From assembly GCF_016427535.1 (NCBI RefSeq), contig NZ_JAELXV010000001.1, positions 744,001 through 808,000 on the forward strand: DNA of 64,000 bases. Reading direction: 5' to 3'. The notes under the pieces are model-generated. The model was given only the letters and a program-made list of their open reading frames with translations, was not told the origin of the DNA and did not search any database. Position 1 is the first letter of the stretch; each line of letters opens with the position of its first letter. The stretch is from Hymenobacter sp. BT559. Lineage in GTDB: Bacteria > Bacteroidota > Bacteroidia > Cytophagales > Hymenobacteraceae. Below are positions 25,738 to 35,300 of this stretch, in pieces. The translations under genes were made by a program, and so were the position numbers.

Positions 25738-25853
25738 CTTATCAAGAAAGGCGGAGGGACAGGCCCTGTGATGCCTTAGCAACCAGCAGTAATGTGAAGG
25801 TGCTAATTCCTGTTCTGAGACGCAGCTTCGGCTATGTTTCGGAAGAAGATAAG
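25738..25853 (+). ncRNA. SAM-I (S-box) riboswitch
   Basis: The leader shows the S-box core: CTTATCAAGA at 25738 opening P1, GGCGGAGGGACAGGCCC, GATGCCTTAGCAACC, AAGGTGCTAATTCC, and a closing GATAAG at 25848-25853 that complements CTTATC. These are hallmark conserved blocks of SAM-I aptamers. A terminator hairpin follows at 25890. High SAM should favour termination and switch off the downstream sulfur amino acid gene. The next gene is 148 bases after the aptamer. Confidence 0.94.
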
Positions 25854-25889
25854 TCTACAAGATGCCTTGCCGCGGCCGCGGTGTACGCT

Positions 25890-25917
25890 CTTCTGACTTG
25901 TCGGAAGGGCTTTTTTT
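25890..25917 (+). terminator. Riboswitch expression-platform terminator
   Basis: CTTCTGAC and GTCGGAAG form an 8-bp stem (one G-T pair) around a 2-nt loop, followed by GGC and seven T. Position directly after the SAM aptamer supports transcription attenuation. Confidence 0.8.
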
Positions 25918-26001
25918 ACGCCTTTCCGGTAAGAGATTCTTGACTAGGTGCTTGGGAAATAGGGGTTTACTGTTCCAATCAAACAATAAACTTCTCTTGC
26001 C

Positions 26002-27201
26002 ATGTCTGTTGCAACCCGCCTCCTCCACTCCATTCCCGTTGACGAGCAAACCGGCGCCATCGCCGTGCCCATCTACCAGACTTCTACCTATGTGCAGGAA
26101 GCTCCTGGTGTCAACAAAGGCTTCGACTACGCCCGCACCGGCAACCCCACTCGCCTGGCCCTCGAAAACCTGGTAGCCACCCTCGAAGGCGGCCACGCGG
26201 CCTACGCTTTCGCCAGCGGCCTCGCCGCTATTGATGCGGTAGTAAAGCTGCTGTCGGCTGGTGACCAGATAGTTGCTATCGACGATATCTATGGTGGTGC
26301 CTTCCGCTTGTTTGAGCACGTGTACCGCCGCCTAGGTATCGACATCGTGTACTGCGACACCACCAACGCCGAGAACGTCGCCAAAACCATTACCGACAAA
26401 ACCAAGCTCATCTGGCTGGAATCGCCTTCCAACCCCACGCTGAAGGTGTCGGACATTGCCGCTATTTCCGCTATCGCGAAGGCGCACAACTGTTTACTCT
26501 GCGTCGATAACACGTTTGCTTCGCCCATCTTGCAGCGCCCCATCGAGCTGGGTGCCGACCTAGTGGTGCACAGCGGCACCAAGTACCTAGGGGGCCACTC
26601 GGACCTCATCGCGGGTATCGCTGTGGCCAAGACCGAAGAGCTAGCTAAAGAGCTGAAATTCATTCAGAATGCTTCGGGTGGCATCCTGGGGCCGTTCGAT
26701 TGCTTCCTCACTATTCGTGGCATCGAGACGCTGCCGCTGCGCATCGAGCGCACCAGCACGTCGGCCCTCGAAGTGGCTAAATTCCTGGAAACGCGCCCCG
26801 AAGTGGCCCGCGTGTACTACCCCGGCCTCGAAAGCCACCCCAACCACGAGGTAGCTAAGAAGCAGCAATCGGGCGGCTTTGGCGGTATCATCGCCCTGGC
26901 CCTCACCGAGGATACCATAGAAGCCGCTACCAAGCTGGTGACTTCGACCAAGTACTTCAAGCTGGCTGAAAGCCTAGGCGGCGCGAAGAGCCTGCTCTGC
27001 CACCCTGCCACCATGACCCACAAGTCGATTCCGGCTCCCACCCGCCAAGCTTCGGGCGTGGCTGATGGCTTGGTGCGCTTAAGCATCGGTCTCGAAGATG
27101 CCGAAGACCTCATCGCTGACCTAGCACAGGCGCTTGACCAGCTGGCCGCCACCAAAGAAGAGCACGTGGTGACGAAAGAGGGAGAGTTGGTAGTAGCTTA
27201 A
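26002..27201 (+). CDS. PLP-dependent Cys/Met metabolism enzyme (cystathionine gamma-synthase/lyase family)
   Basis: This 399-residue enzyme belongs to the Cys/Met metabolism PLP family. It has the PLP lysine in [11 protein letters not shown] (Lys194), [23 protein letters not shown] and the [10 protein letters not shown] segment. The family includes cystathionine gamma-synthase, cystathionine beta/gamma-lyase, O-acetylhomoserine sulfhydrylase and methionine gamma-lyase, which sequence alone does not separate here. The SAM riboswitch before it and homoserine dehydrogenase after it favour a biosynthetic role (metB-like or sulfhydrylase). The last ~15 residues ([15 protein letters not shown]) extend beyond the usual end of the fold. 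Confidence 0.92.
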   Translation: MSVATRLLHSIPVDEQTGAIAVPIYQTSTYVQEAPGVNKGFDYARTGNPTRLALENLVATLEGGHAAYAFASGLAAIDAVVKLLSAGDQIVAIDDIYGGAFRLFEHVYRRLGIDIVYCDTTNAENVAKTITDKTKLIWLESPSNPTLKVSDIAAISAIAKAHNCLLCVDNTFASPILQRPIELGADLVVHSGTKYLGGHSDLIAGIAVAKTEELAKELKFIQNASGGILGPFDCFLTIRGIETLPLRIERTSTSALEVAKFLETRPEVARVYYPGLESHPNHEVAKKQQSGGFGGIIALALTEDTIEAATKLVTSTKYFKLAESLGGAKSLLCHPATMTHKSIPAPTRQASGVADGLVRLSIGLEDAEDLIADLAQALDQLAATKEEHVVTKEGELVVA

Positions 27202-27223
27202 TTAATAACGTGTTCTAAAATAG

Positions 27224-27316
27224 AAAGCGATTGTCATGCTGAGCTTGCGAAGCATCTTATCACGCAAGGACCTAACCTGATAAGATGCTTCGCAAACTCA
27301 GCATGACAATCGCTTT
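27224..27316. repeat. Intergenic hairpin, CTGAGCTTGCGAAG family, terminator-like
   Basis: AAAGCGATTGTCATGCTGAG... pairs with ...CTCAGCATGACAATCGCTTT, about 39 bp with one mismatch around a ~15-nt loop, followed by TTAG. It lies between two co-directional genes of the methionine unit. Confidence 0.92.
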
Positions 27317-27335
27317 TTAGCGATTAGCTAGTAAG

Positions 27336-28580
27336 ATGACCCGTACTAATATTACCATCGGTCTGTTCGGCTTTGGCGTGGTGGGCCAAGGTTTGCATGC
27401 GGTGCTAGAGCGCACGCCCGGTTTGCGCGCCCGCATCGGCCGCATTGCGGTGAAGGACCGCAACAAAGCCCGCACGCTGCCCGCCGAGCTGTTTACTTTC
27501 GACAAGCAAGACCTGCTCGACGACCCGAATTTAGACGTAATCGTGGAGCTGATTGACAACGCCGATGAGGCGTATGTCATTGTAAAGCAAGCGTTGCTGA
27601 ACGGCAAAGCGGTGGTGACGGCCAATAAGAAAATGCTGGCCGAGCACCTGCCCGAGCTTATCGAACTGCAAAAAACCACAGGCGTGCCGCTGCTCTACGA
27701 AGCAGCCGCGTGCGCGAGTATTCCCGTCATTCGCAACCTAGAAGAGTACTACGATACCGACCTGCTCGACTCGGTAGAAGGCATCGTTAATGGCTCGACC
27801 AACTACATCCTGACGGCCATGAACCGCGATGGGCAGTCTTATGGCGACGCGCTAGCCAAGGCCCAAAAGCTGGGCTTTGCGGAAAGCAACTCCGCGCTTG
27901 ATGTAGAGGGCCTCGACGCTCGCAACAAGCTAGTGCTGCTGCTAGCCCACGCCTTTGGGCTGGTGGCCGGGCCCGAAGACTTGCTGGCCGTGGGCATCGA
28001 CCGCATCAGTCCGCTGGCTACAGCCTATGCCCGCGAGCAGGGCTTGGCCATCAAGCTGGTAGCTGAGGCGCGGCGGCTGCCCGAGGGCGGTATTGCGGCG
28101 GCGGTGCTGCCGACGCTGGTGGCCCCCAGCCACGAGCTGAGCAACGTGCACGACGAATTTAATGGCCTTGTAACGCAGAGCGGCTTTGCCGACCGGCAGT
28201 TCTTCCTAGGTCGTGGCGCGGGGGCATTTCCCACGGCGTCGGCGGTACTGTCCGACTTGTCGGCGCTCACCTATGGCTACCGCTACGAGTACAAGAAGAT
28301 TCAGCAAAACGCGCATCTGAACCTAGCGCCCGATGCGGCCGAAGTAGATGTGCTCGTGACGTTTATCGACGAAGCCAATGCTCCTGACGAAGCCGACTTT
28401 GCAGTGGTGCACGAGCAGTTTCGTTCGGCGCAACGGGGCAGCTACCTCACCGGCACTATTGGGCTGGGGCAGTTGGCGCGGGCGGCGTGGCTGCGCCAGC
28501 CGGGTGTGTGCGTGGTGCGCTTGGCTGTGCCGCTGCGGGCATCCGTAAGTGTGCCAGAGCTGGCCGAGGCCGAAGCGTAA
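27336..28580 (+). CDS. hom: Homoserine dehydrogenase
   Basis: This 414-residue enzyme reduces aspartate semialdehyde to homoserine, the branch point to methionine and threonine. It has the NAD(P) motif GLFGFGVVGQGL (about 8-19), TANKKMLAEH, the substrate loop SVEGIVNGSTNYIL, and LDVEGLDARNKLVLLLAHAFG with the catalytic Asp and Lys. It is the stand-alone type (no aspartokinase). The C-terminal ~90 residues are in the place of the ACT regulatory domain but do not show a clear ACT pattern. It follows the SAM-controlled PLP enzyme, though the hairpin between them may isolate it. Confidence 0.94.
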   Translation: MTRTNITIGLFGFGVVGQGLHAVLERTPGLRARIGRIAVKDRNKARTLPAELFTFDKQDLLDDPNLDVIVELIDNADEAYVIVKQALLNGKAVVTANKKMLAEHLPELIELQKTTGVPLLYEAAACASIPVIRNLEEYYDTDLLDSVEGIVNGSTNYILTAMNRDGQSYGDALAKAQKLGFAESNSALDVEGLDARNKLVLLLAHAFGLVAGPEDLLAVGIDRISPLATAYAREQGLAIKLVAEARRLPEGGIAAAVLPTLVAPSHELSNVHDEFNGLVTQSGFADRQFFLGRGAGAFPTASAVLSDLSALTYGYRYEYKKIQQNAHLNLAPDAAEVDVLVTFIDEANAPDEADFAVVHEQFRSAQRGSYLTGTIGLGQLARAAWLRQPGVCVVRLAVPLRASVSVPELAEAEA

Positions 28581-28599
28581 GCGCAAAGTTGCGCGAAGT

Positions 28600-28710
28600 A
28601 AAAAACAGGTTTCGCTAGAGAAAGCGCATGACCTTACTGCTTTGAGGGAGGCAGCTTCGCGAAGTAAAAAGAGGTTTCGCAAGGTGGCTGGTTCTACCTT
28701 GCGAAACCTC
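28600..28710. repeat. Direct repeats plus hairpin (GAGGTTTCGC)
   Basis: Two imperfect direct copies of a TTGCGCGAAGTAAAAAACAG-like block occur around 28607 and 28655, each leading into GGTTTCGC. The second continues into a 14-bp perfect hairpin, GAGGTTTCGCAAGG at 28671-28684 and its complement at 28697-28710. It fills the gap between hom and the oxidoreductase gene. Confidence 0.75.
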
Positions 28711-28735
28711 TTGCCTTTATGAACCCTTGCGCGCT

Positions 28736-29767
28736 ATGACGCTCTCCACCGATTCTGCACCTATCAAAACCGGCCTGCTGGCTTACGGCATGTCGGGCAA
28801 AATATTTCACGCGCCGTTTCTGACCCAGCACCCCAGCTTCGACCTGCAAGCGGTAGTGCAGCGCCACGAGCAGCGGATGCAGGCCGATTACCCGCATATA
28901 AAAAGCTACGGCAGCGTAGACGAGCTGCTAGCCGACACAGCCCTAGAGCTGGTGATAGTGAACACGCCTAGCTTTACGCACGCCGACCTGGCCCGCCAAG
29001 CGCTGCTGGCTGGCAAGCACGTGCTGCTCGAAAAGCCAGTGGCCACCACCGCGGCCGAACTGCGCGAGCTGCAAGCGCTGGCCCAGCAGCAGGGCCGCCA
29101 GCTGCTAGCTTACCAAAACCGCCGCTGGGACACTGACTTTAGCAGCGTGCGCGACGTGGTGAAAAGCGGGCAGCTCGGCCAGCTCATTGAGGTGCATTTC
29201 CGCTACGACCGCTTCAAGCCGGCGCTCAATCCTAAGAAGTTCAAGGAAGAGGCGGGTGTGCCGGGCTCGGGCCTGCTCTTTGACCTGGGGCCGCACCTGG
29301 TTGACCAAGCCATTAGCTTGTTTGGCCCGCCGCTGCGGGTAGAGAAGGCGCAGGGGGCGTACCGGGCGCACTCGCTGGTTGATGATTTTTTCAGCTTGCA
29401 CCTGCACTACCCGGCCGGCCTGCACGTGTACCTGACCTCGAGCCTGCTGGTGGCCGACCCTGGCCCGGCCTTTGTGCTGCACGGCACCCTAGGTAGCTAC
29501 CGCAAGGACCGCACCGACCCGCAGGAAGCCCAGCTGCAAGCCGGCCTGCAACCTACCGACCCCGGCTACGGCCAGGAGCAGCCCAGCCAGGAAGGTCGCC
29601 TCACGGTGCTTGGGCCCGATGGCGCGCTCACCACTACGCCCGTGGCCGCCGGGCCCGGCAGCTACGCCGGACTGTTTGAGGCCGTGTACCAGGCCATTCG
29701 GCGCGGCCAGCCCTACCCAATTACGGATGCCGAGCTGGAGGCGCAGCTGCGGATACTGGAAGAATAA
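28736..29767 (+). CDS. Gfo/Idh/MocA-family oxidoreductase
   Basis: This 343-residue NAD(P)-dependent oxidoreductase starts at the ATG at 28736 (or 9 bases earlier). It shows the Rossmann fold start KTGLLAYGMSGKIFHAPFL, the family's GKHVLLEKPVATTAAEL with the catalytic EKP motif (about 105-107), and GSGLLFDLGPHLVDQAISLFG. Members of this subgroup (YvaA/scyllo-inositol dehydrogenase-like) act on inositols and sugars. Substrate not determinable. It stands alone between a repeat and the antiporter gene. Confidence 0.92.
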   Translation: MTLSTDSAPIKTGLLAYGMSGKIFHAPFLTQHPSFDLQAVVQRHEQRMQADYPHIKSYGSVDELLADTALELVIVNTPSFTHADLARQALLAGKHVLLEKPVATTAAELRELQALAQQQGRQLLAYQNRRWDTDFSSVRDVVKSGQLGQLIEVHFRYDRFKPALNPKKFKEEAGVPGSGLLFDLGPHLVDQAISLFGPPLRVEKAQGAYRAHSLVDDFFSLHLHYPAGLHVYLTSSLLVADPGPAFVLHGTLGSYRKDRTDPQEAQLQAGLQPTDPGYGQEQPSQEGRLTVLGPDGALTTTPVAAGPGSYAGLFEAVYQAIRRGQPYPITDAELEAQLRILEE

Positions 29768-29908
29768 GCGCCACCTAGGGAAGGCCGTGGGGCGCTAGCG
29801 GAGATAGGCGATTGGCGCTGGGTACCGTATAGAGTAGTTTGCTCGCCGCGGGTGGGCACCCCTGGGCTGGCCATGGCGCCGGCCTAGGGCTACTTCTATA
29901 CTGGCCTT

Positions 29909-31639
29909 ATGGAGCACCTTTCCATCATCATTTTCCTCATGGCCCTGCTGGTCGGGCTGTCGGCGGTGGCCCCCAAGCTCAAGCTACCTTACCCGGTACT
30001 CTTGGTGTTGGCGGGGGGCTTGCTGGCGCTTATTCCGGGCCTGCCGCCCCTGAAGCTAGAGCCCGACCTGGTGTTCTTCATCTTCTTGCCGCCGCTGCTC
30101 TACGAGGCTAGCTATAATACCTCGTGGCGCGAGTTTGTGGCCAACCGGCGGCCGATTTTGCTGCTGGCGGTGGGGCTAGTTTTGCTCACCACCACGGTTA
30201 TTGCGGCGCTGGCGCATTATTTTATTCCGGGTTTTACCTGGGGCATGGGCTTCGTGCTCGGCGCCATCATTTCGCCGCCCGATGCGGTGGCTGCCACCAG
30301 CGTCACCAAGGGGCTAGGGCTGCCGCGCCGCATCACGAGCATCTTGGAGGGCGAAAGCCTGGTGAACGATGCCTCGGCGCTCATTGCCTACCGCTACGCC
30401 GTGGCGGCGGTGGTGAGTGGCACCTTCGGGCTCTGGGATGCCAGCTGGCACTTTGGGCTGGTGGCTGGCGGCGGCGTGGCCGTGGGCGCCGTGGTGGGCT
30501 ACGTCATGGTGCGTGTGCAAAAACTGCTCACCGACGCCACCCAGATTACGGCTCTTACGCTGCTGCTGCCCTTTGGGGTGTACCTAGGGGCCGAGCACCT
30601 GGGGGTGTCGGGGGTGCTGGCGGTGGTGGCGATGGGCCTGATGATGAGCCGCCGCTCGCACGACATCTACGACAAGCAAACCCGCTTGCTCAAGCACAGC
30701 TTCTGGAACGTGTTTGGCTTCTTGCTCAATGGACTGGTTTTCATCTTGATTGGTTTGCAGCTGCGTACCATTTTGGAAGGTATCGGTTCGAGCGCTTTCT
30801 GGCCGGTGCTGGGCTATGGGCTGCTGGTAAGCGTGGTGGCCATTGCCATTCGGTTGGGCTGGGTGTTTCCGGTGTCCTTCCTCGGCGAATGGCTAGGGCG
30901 CTGGCTGGGCCGCGAGGAGGAGCGGTCGCCCCGGCGCAATCTCTTTATCACGTCGTGGGCCGGCATGCGGGGCGTGGTGTCGTTGGCTACGGCCCTAGGT
31001 CTGCCGTTTGTGGTGCGCGGCGGGCAGCCGTTTCCGCAGCGCAACACCATGCTGTTCATTACGTTCGTGGTCATTCTGGTTACGCTGGTGGTGCAGGGCC
31101 TGAGTTTGCCCTGGCTGGTGCGCCGGCTGGGGGTGCAGGAGTCGCCGCACCAACGGGCGGCCGAAGAGCAGCAGCTCCGCCTGACGCTCACCAACGAATC
31201 GCTCCGCTACCTAGAAAGCCTTATCGCCACCGACTCGGACCCCAACCTGCTGACCTTGCGCGAAATTCAGCGCCGCCAGGCGCGGCGCTTGCACGGCGCT
31301 TTTGCCGCCAACGAGGCCACCGACCTCGATGCCCCGGCCGAAGCCGAGTCGGCCGCCGCTACCGAATTTGAAAAGCTGCTGCGCGCCCGCCTCACCATGA
31401 CCGACTACCAGCGCCAGCTGCTGGTAAAGCTGCATCGCGAAGGCGCATTCAGTGAAGAGGCCATCCGGCAGGTCGAGCTAGAGCTAGACCGCTTCGAGAT
31501 TGCGCTCGACACCCAGCTCGCCACGGTGCAGCAGCCCGAAACAGCCGAAGAAACCACCGCAGCCCTAGAGCCAGACCAGGCCGCCAGCCGGTTTCCGGGC
31601 CCTGAGAGCCGGCCCCCCAGGCTGGATGAGCACAGTTAG
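29909..31639 (+). CDS. Na+/H+ antiporter, CPA1 (NhaP) family
   Basis: This 576-residue inner-membrane antiporter has about 12 hydrophobic helices in the first ~410 residues and a cytoplasmic helical tail. CPA1 ion-binding motifs are present: GAIISPPDAVAATSV (Asp in helix 5 region), LEGESLVNDASALIAYR (Asn-Asp pair), and WAGMRGVVSLATALGLPF. The tail (about 420-576) is charged and Gln/Glu-rich, as in bacterial NhaP-like exchangers with YrkP-type tails. It helps pH and Na+ homeostasis. It converges on the response regulator gene. Confidence 0.93.
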   Translation: MEHLSIIIFLMALLVGLSAVAPKLKLPYPVLLVLAGGLLALIPGLPPLKLEPDLVFFIFLPPLLYEASYNTSWREFVANRRPILLLAVGLVLLTTTVIAALAHYFIPGFTWGMGFVLGAIISPPDAVAATSVTKGLGLPRRITSILEGESLVNDASALIAYRYAVAAVVSGTFGLWDASWHFGLVAGGGVAVGAVVGYVMVRVQKLLTDATQITALTLLLPFGVYLGAEHLGVSGVLAVVAMGLMMSRRSHDIYDKQTRLLKHSFWNVFGFLLNGLVFILIGLQLRTILEGIGSSAFWPVLGYGLLVSVVAIAIRLGWVFPVSFLGEWLGRWLGREEERSPRRNLFITSWAGMRGVVSLATALGLPFVVRGGQPFPQRNTMLFITFVVILVTLVVQGLSLPWLVRRLGVQESPHQRAAEEQQLRLTLTNESLRYLESLIATDSDPNLLTLREIQRRQARRLHGAFAANEATDLDAPAEAESAAATEFEKLLRARLTMTDYQRQLLVKLHREGAFSEEAIRQVELELDRFEIALDTQLATVQQPETAEETTAALEPDQAASRFPGPESRPPRLDEHS

Positions 31640-31707
31640 AGCAATATGCATTGTACTGGCCGCGGCGACCAACTGGCCCTAGGTAGCTGCCGCAGAGCAA
31701 GGCTGGC

Positions 31708-32349
31708 TTAGGTCAGCCAGCCCTGGCTGACGGCCGCCTTCACCAGCGCGGCGGTGTTCTTAGCCCCGGTTTTTTCCATGATACTCTGGCGGTGGGTTTC
31801 TACGGTGCGTGGGCTCGAAAAGAACTTTTCGGCAATTTGGGCCGTGGTTAGGCCGTCGGCCACTAGCTGCAAAATCTCCTGTTCGCGGGCCGAGAGGCCA
31901 CTCATGGGCTTGGCAGGCGGCTCGGGTACGCCAACCAAGAATTTGTCCAACACACTCAGCCCAAGCTCGGAGCATAGAAAGCGCCGGCCGGCCGCTACGG
32001 CCCGCACGCCCACCAGCATTTCGTCGTGACTGGCGTTTTTGAGGATGTAGCCTGAGGCGCCAGCCGCCAGCACCTGCCCAATGGCCCGCTCATTATCTAC
32101 CATCGACAGCACCAGGGTTTTAACATCGGGGAACTCGACCCGTAGCCGCTGGGTGGTGGCCAGCCCATCGAGCTCGGGCATGTGCAGGTCGAGCAGCACT
32201 ACGTCGCAGGGGGTGGTGGGCAGCTGGGCAAGCAGCTGGATGCCGTTGTCGGCTTCGCCCACCACTTGCATAGAAGCCTCTTGCTGAAAGAGGGCGCGGA
32301 GGCCGTAGCGCAGCACGGCGTGGTCATCAACTAGGAAAAGGCGTATCAT
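31708..32349 (-). CDS. NarL/FixJ-family response regulator
   Basis: This 213-residue regulator starts at the ATG at 32349. The receiver has DDH (residues 8-10), the phospho-acceptor Asp in VVLLDLHMPELDG (about 54), and Lys in SGYILKNAS. The C-terminal LuxR-type helix-turn-helix is LSAREQEILQLVADGLTTAQIAEKFFSSPRTVETHRQSIMEKTGA. Its start overlaps the end of the large PAS/GAF kinase gene by 23 bases, making it the coupled cognate regulator. Confidence 0.94.
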   Translation of the reverse strand: MIRLFLVDDHAVLRYGLRALFQQEASMQVVGEADNGIQLLAQLPTTPCDVVLLDLHMPELDGLATTQRLRVEFPDVKTLVLSMVDNERAIGQVLAAGASGYILKNASHDEMLVGVRAVAAGRRFLCSELGLSVLDKFLVGVPEPPAKPMSGLSAREQEILQLVADGLTTAQIAEKFFSSPRTVETHRQSIMEKTGAKNTAALVKAAVSQGWLT

Positions 32350-35300
32350 GGGTAGGGATAGAAGTAAGAGGAATCCGAATGCGTACATAGGCCCCGCCAG
32401 TGGGCACTAGGCCAAGCTGCAACTGGCCGCCGAGCAAGGCCACGCGGTCGCGAATGCTGCGCAGGCCCAGGCCGGGGCTAGTGGCCGCCGCTGGGGCAAA
32501 GCCGGGGCCGTTGTCTTCGGCTCGTAGCAGCACCCAGCCGGGCATGGTTTCGAGCTCTAGGCTGGCATCGGTGGCCCCTAGGGCATGCTTGGCAATGTTC
32601 TGGGCCAGCTCCTGGGCTATGCGGTAAAGTGCCATTTGCAGCGAGGCCGGGAGCGGGGCTGCCTCGCCATCAAGCGCCACCTGGCAGCGCAGCCGCAGCT
32701 GCGGGCTGCTCATCTTGCGGCAGATGTCTTGCACGGCGGCCGCTATGCCAAACTCTTTAAGCGTCATGGGTACTAGCTCGTGCGAGAGGGCCCGCGTCTG
32801 GCGGATGGCCTCGCTCAGCAACTGGTCGGCTTCTTGGCGGGCAGCCGCTAGGGCGGGGGTGGTGCCCAGCAGCGGCGCGTGCAGCCGGCCGAGGTGTAGC
32901 TTGGTGGCATACAAAAGCTGGCCGATGCCGTTGTGCAAGCCTTCGGCGATGCGCTTGCGCTCGGCTTCCTGCGCGGCTTGCACGGCCTCGAACAGGGCCT
33001 GCTGCTGCCCTAGGCGCAGGCGCAGGTTGTCGGCCTCTAGGCGCTGTAGCTCGCTGAGGTCGAGGTCTACGCCCAGCACTCGCACCAGCTGGCCCGCCTC
33101 GTCGTGCAATGCTACCGCCTTTATATGCACCGTTTTTACCTGCTCGTGCACCTGCAGGCGCAGGGTTTCTTCAAAGCCTTCTCCGGTGGCCAGGCGGTGC
33201 ACCAGCTGCCGGGCCCTAGGTCGGTCTTCGTCCAGCACGGCGTCGAGGTAGAGGCTTGGGGTTACGGCGGTGCCCACGGGCAAGCCAAAGAGGTGGTACA
33301 TGCCGTCGGACCAGCGCATGGTGCTGGTGGCTAGGTCGTAGTCCCAACTGCCTAGGCCTGCCACCGCCTCGGCCTGCTCTAGCAAGCGCAGGTTTTTGAG
33401 GCGCTCCTGCTCGGCAGTTTTGCGCTCGGTGATGTCGAGGTTGGTGGCTACTAGGCCGTCGCCCAGCTTCACAAACTGGCACGTAAACCACTGGTTAAAG
33501 CCTTCCTGGTCGTAGAAGTAATCCATGCCCTGGGGCTCGCCGGTAGCCAAGGTTTGCAGCATCAGGTCGAAGATGCCCGCCTGCCGGATGCCGGGGTACT
33601 CGGCCGCGTAGAGCTTGCCTACCAGGTCGGGGCGCCCGGTTTCGCGCTCCAGCTCTTTGTTGACCAGACCTAGGCGGAAATCCTGTATCTGCCCGGCCTC
33701 GTCGCGCACGGCGTAGAGCACCGACATGGAAATGAGGCTGGTGTCGAACACCGACTGCAGCAGGTCGCGGCTTTCCTGGAGCTGCTGGGTACGCTCGGCC
33801 ACCTGCTGCTCTAGTTGCTGGCGGTAGTGCTCTTCGGTCTGGCGCCGGTGTAGCTCGGCTTGCTTACGGGCCTGGATGTCAGTGGCGGCCCCAAACCAGG
33901 CAGTAATCTCGCCCTGCTCGTTCCGAACGGGCCGAGCCTGTACCTGAAACCAGTGGTACTCGCCCTGGGCCGAGCGGATACGGTGTTCCTGGTGCAGAAA
34001 CTGACCATTGGCCACGGCCGCTTGGTAGCGGCGCGCCGATTCGGCCTGGTCGTCGGGATGGATGGCATTCGTCCAGCCGTGGTCGGCGGCGTCTTCAGGC
34101 GTCTGTCCGGTGTACTCGTACCACTGCTGGTTATACCAAGTTGTGTCGCTAGCAGTGGTACTGCGCCAGAGCAAGTCGGGCACCAGGTTGGCTACCGTCC
34201 GAAACTGCTCCTCACTCGCCCGCAGCGCTTCTTCGGCCCGCTTGCGCACCGTGATGTCGTAGCTGACGACCAGCACAGAGCCCACCTGGCCCGCGGCGTC
34301 GAGCAGCGGCACCCCCCGCGAGATGTACGTGTGGCCGTGGGCCTCGTGCTCTAGCGAGAAGCCCTGCCCGGCCAGGGCCAGCCGGTAGTGTCGCTCGTGC
34401 TCGGCCGCTAGGCTAGGGGGCAGGGCTTCGCCTAGGGTGAGCCCGAGCAGACTGGCCGGGTTGAGGCCGGCTGTGTACAGTGCCTCGCCCTCGGCCAGCT
34501 GGTAGCGCAGGTCGGGGCCCACTATAAAGACGGCCGCGCCCGGCAGGTTGGTCACCAGGGCTTGTAGGCGCTCTTCGCTCGCCCGTAAGGCTTCCTCGGC
34601 GCGGGCGCGCTCCAGCCGCAGCCAAATGCGGCCCACCAACTCGCGCATCAGGTCCAGCTCGTCGGCCGTCCAGGTGCGGGGGCTGGCCACCAGCAGGCTG
34701 AAGTGGAAGCGCCAGTGGCCGTGGCGCAGCAGCGGCACCCCCACAAACGCGCCCACCCCTAGGGCCCCGTAGCGCGCGCCATCTACCCGCTCGTCGTGCG
34801 CGGTGTCGCCCACTACGGCGAGCCGGCCGGCGCGGAGGAGCTGCGCAAACTCCGGCGAAAAGTAGTCGCTGGTGGTGTACGCGCCCCGCATATCCGGCAG
34901 CCCAGGCTGGTGCCACTCGTGGCTGATGCGGCCCTCCTGCCCATCCTCGCTGATTTCGGCGAAAATGACGCGGTCCACGTCGAAGTGCGCTCCTAGCCGT
35001 GCTCCGAGCTGGGCCATCGTCGTGTCGATGTTGGTTAGCTGCGCCAGGTCCTGGCTCACCTCGGCTAGCAGGCCAAGGTTGCTTTCGCGCCGCTTGCGCT
35101 CGGTAATATCATTAAATACGACGGCGACTAATAGGCTGCCCGCGCCGCCCACGCGCGAATACTGCGCCGTAAACCAGCGCTTAGTGTCGGCATTGTAGCC
35201 CTCCACCCGCTCGGAGGTACCTGTTTGCTGCACGCGCGTCAGGCTGCTAAGCCACAGCGGCTCGATGCGCGGGAAAACCTCGCTGGCTCGCTGGCCTAGG

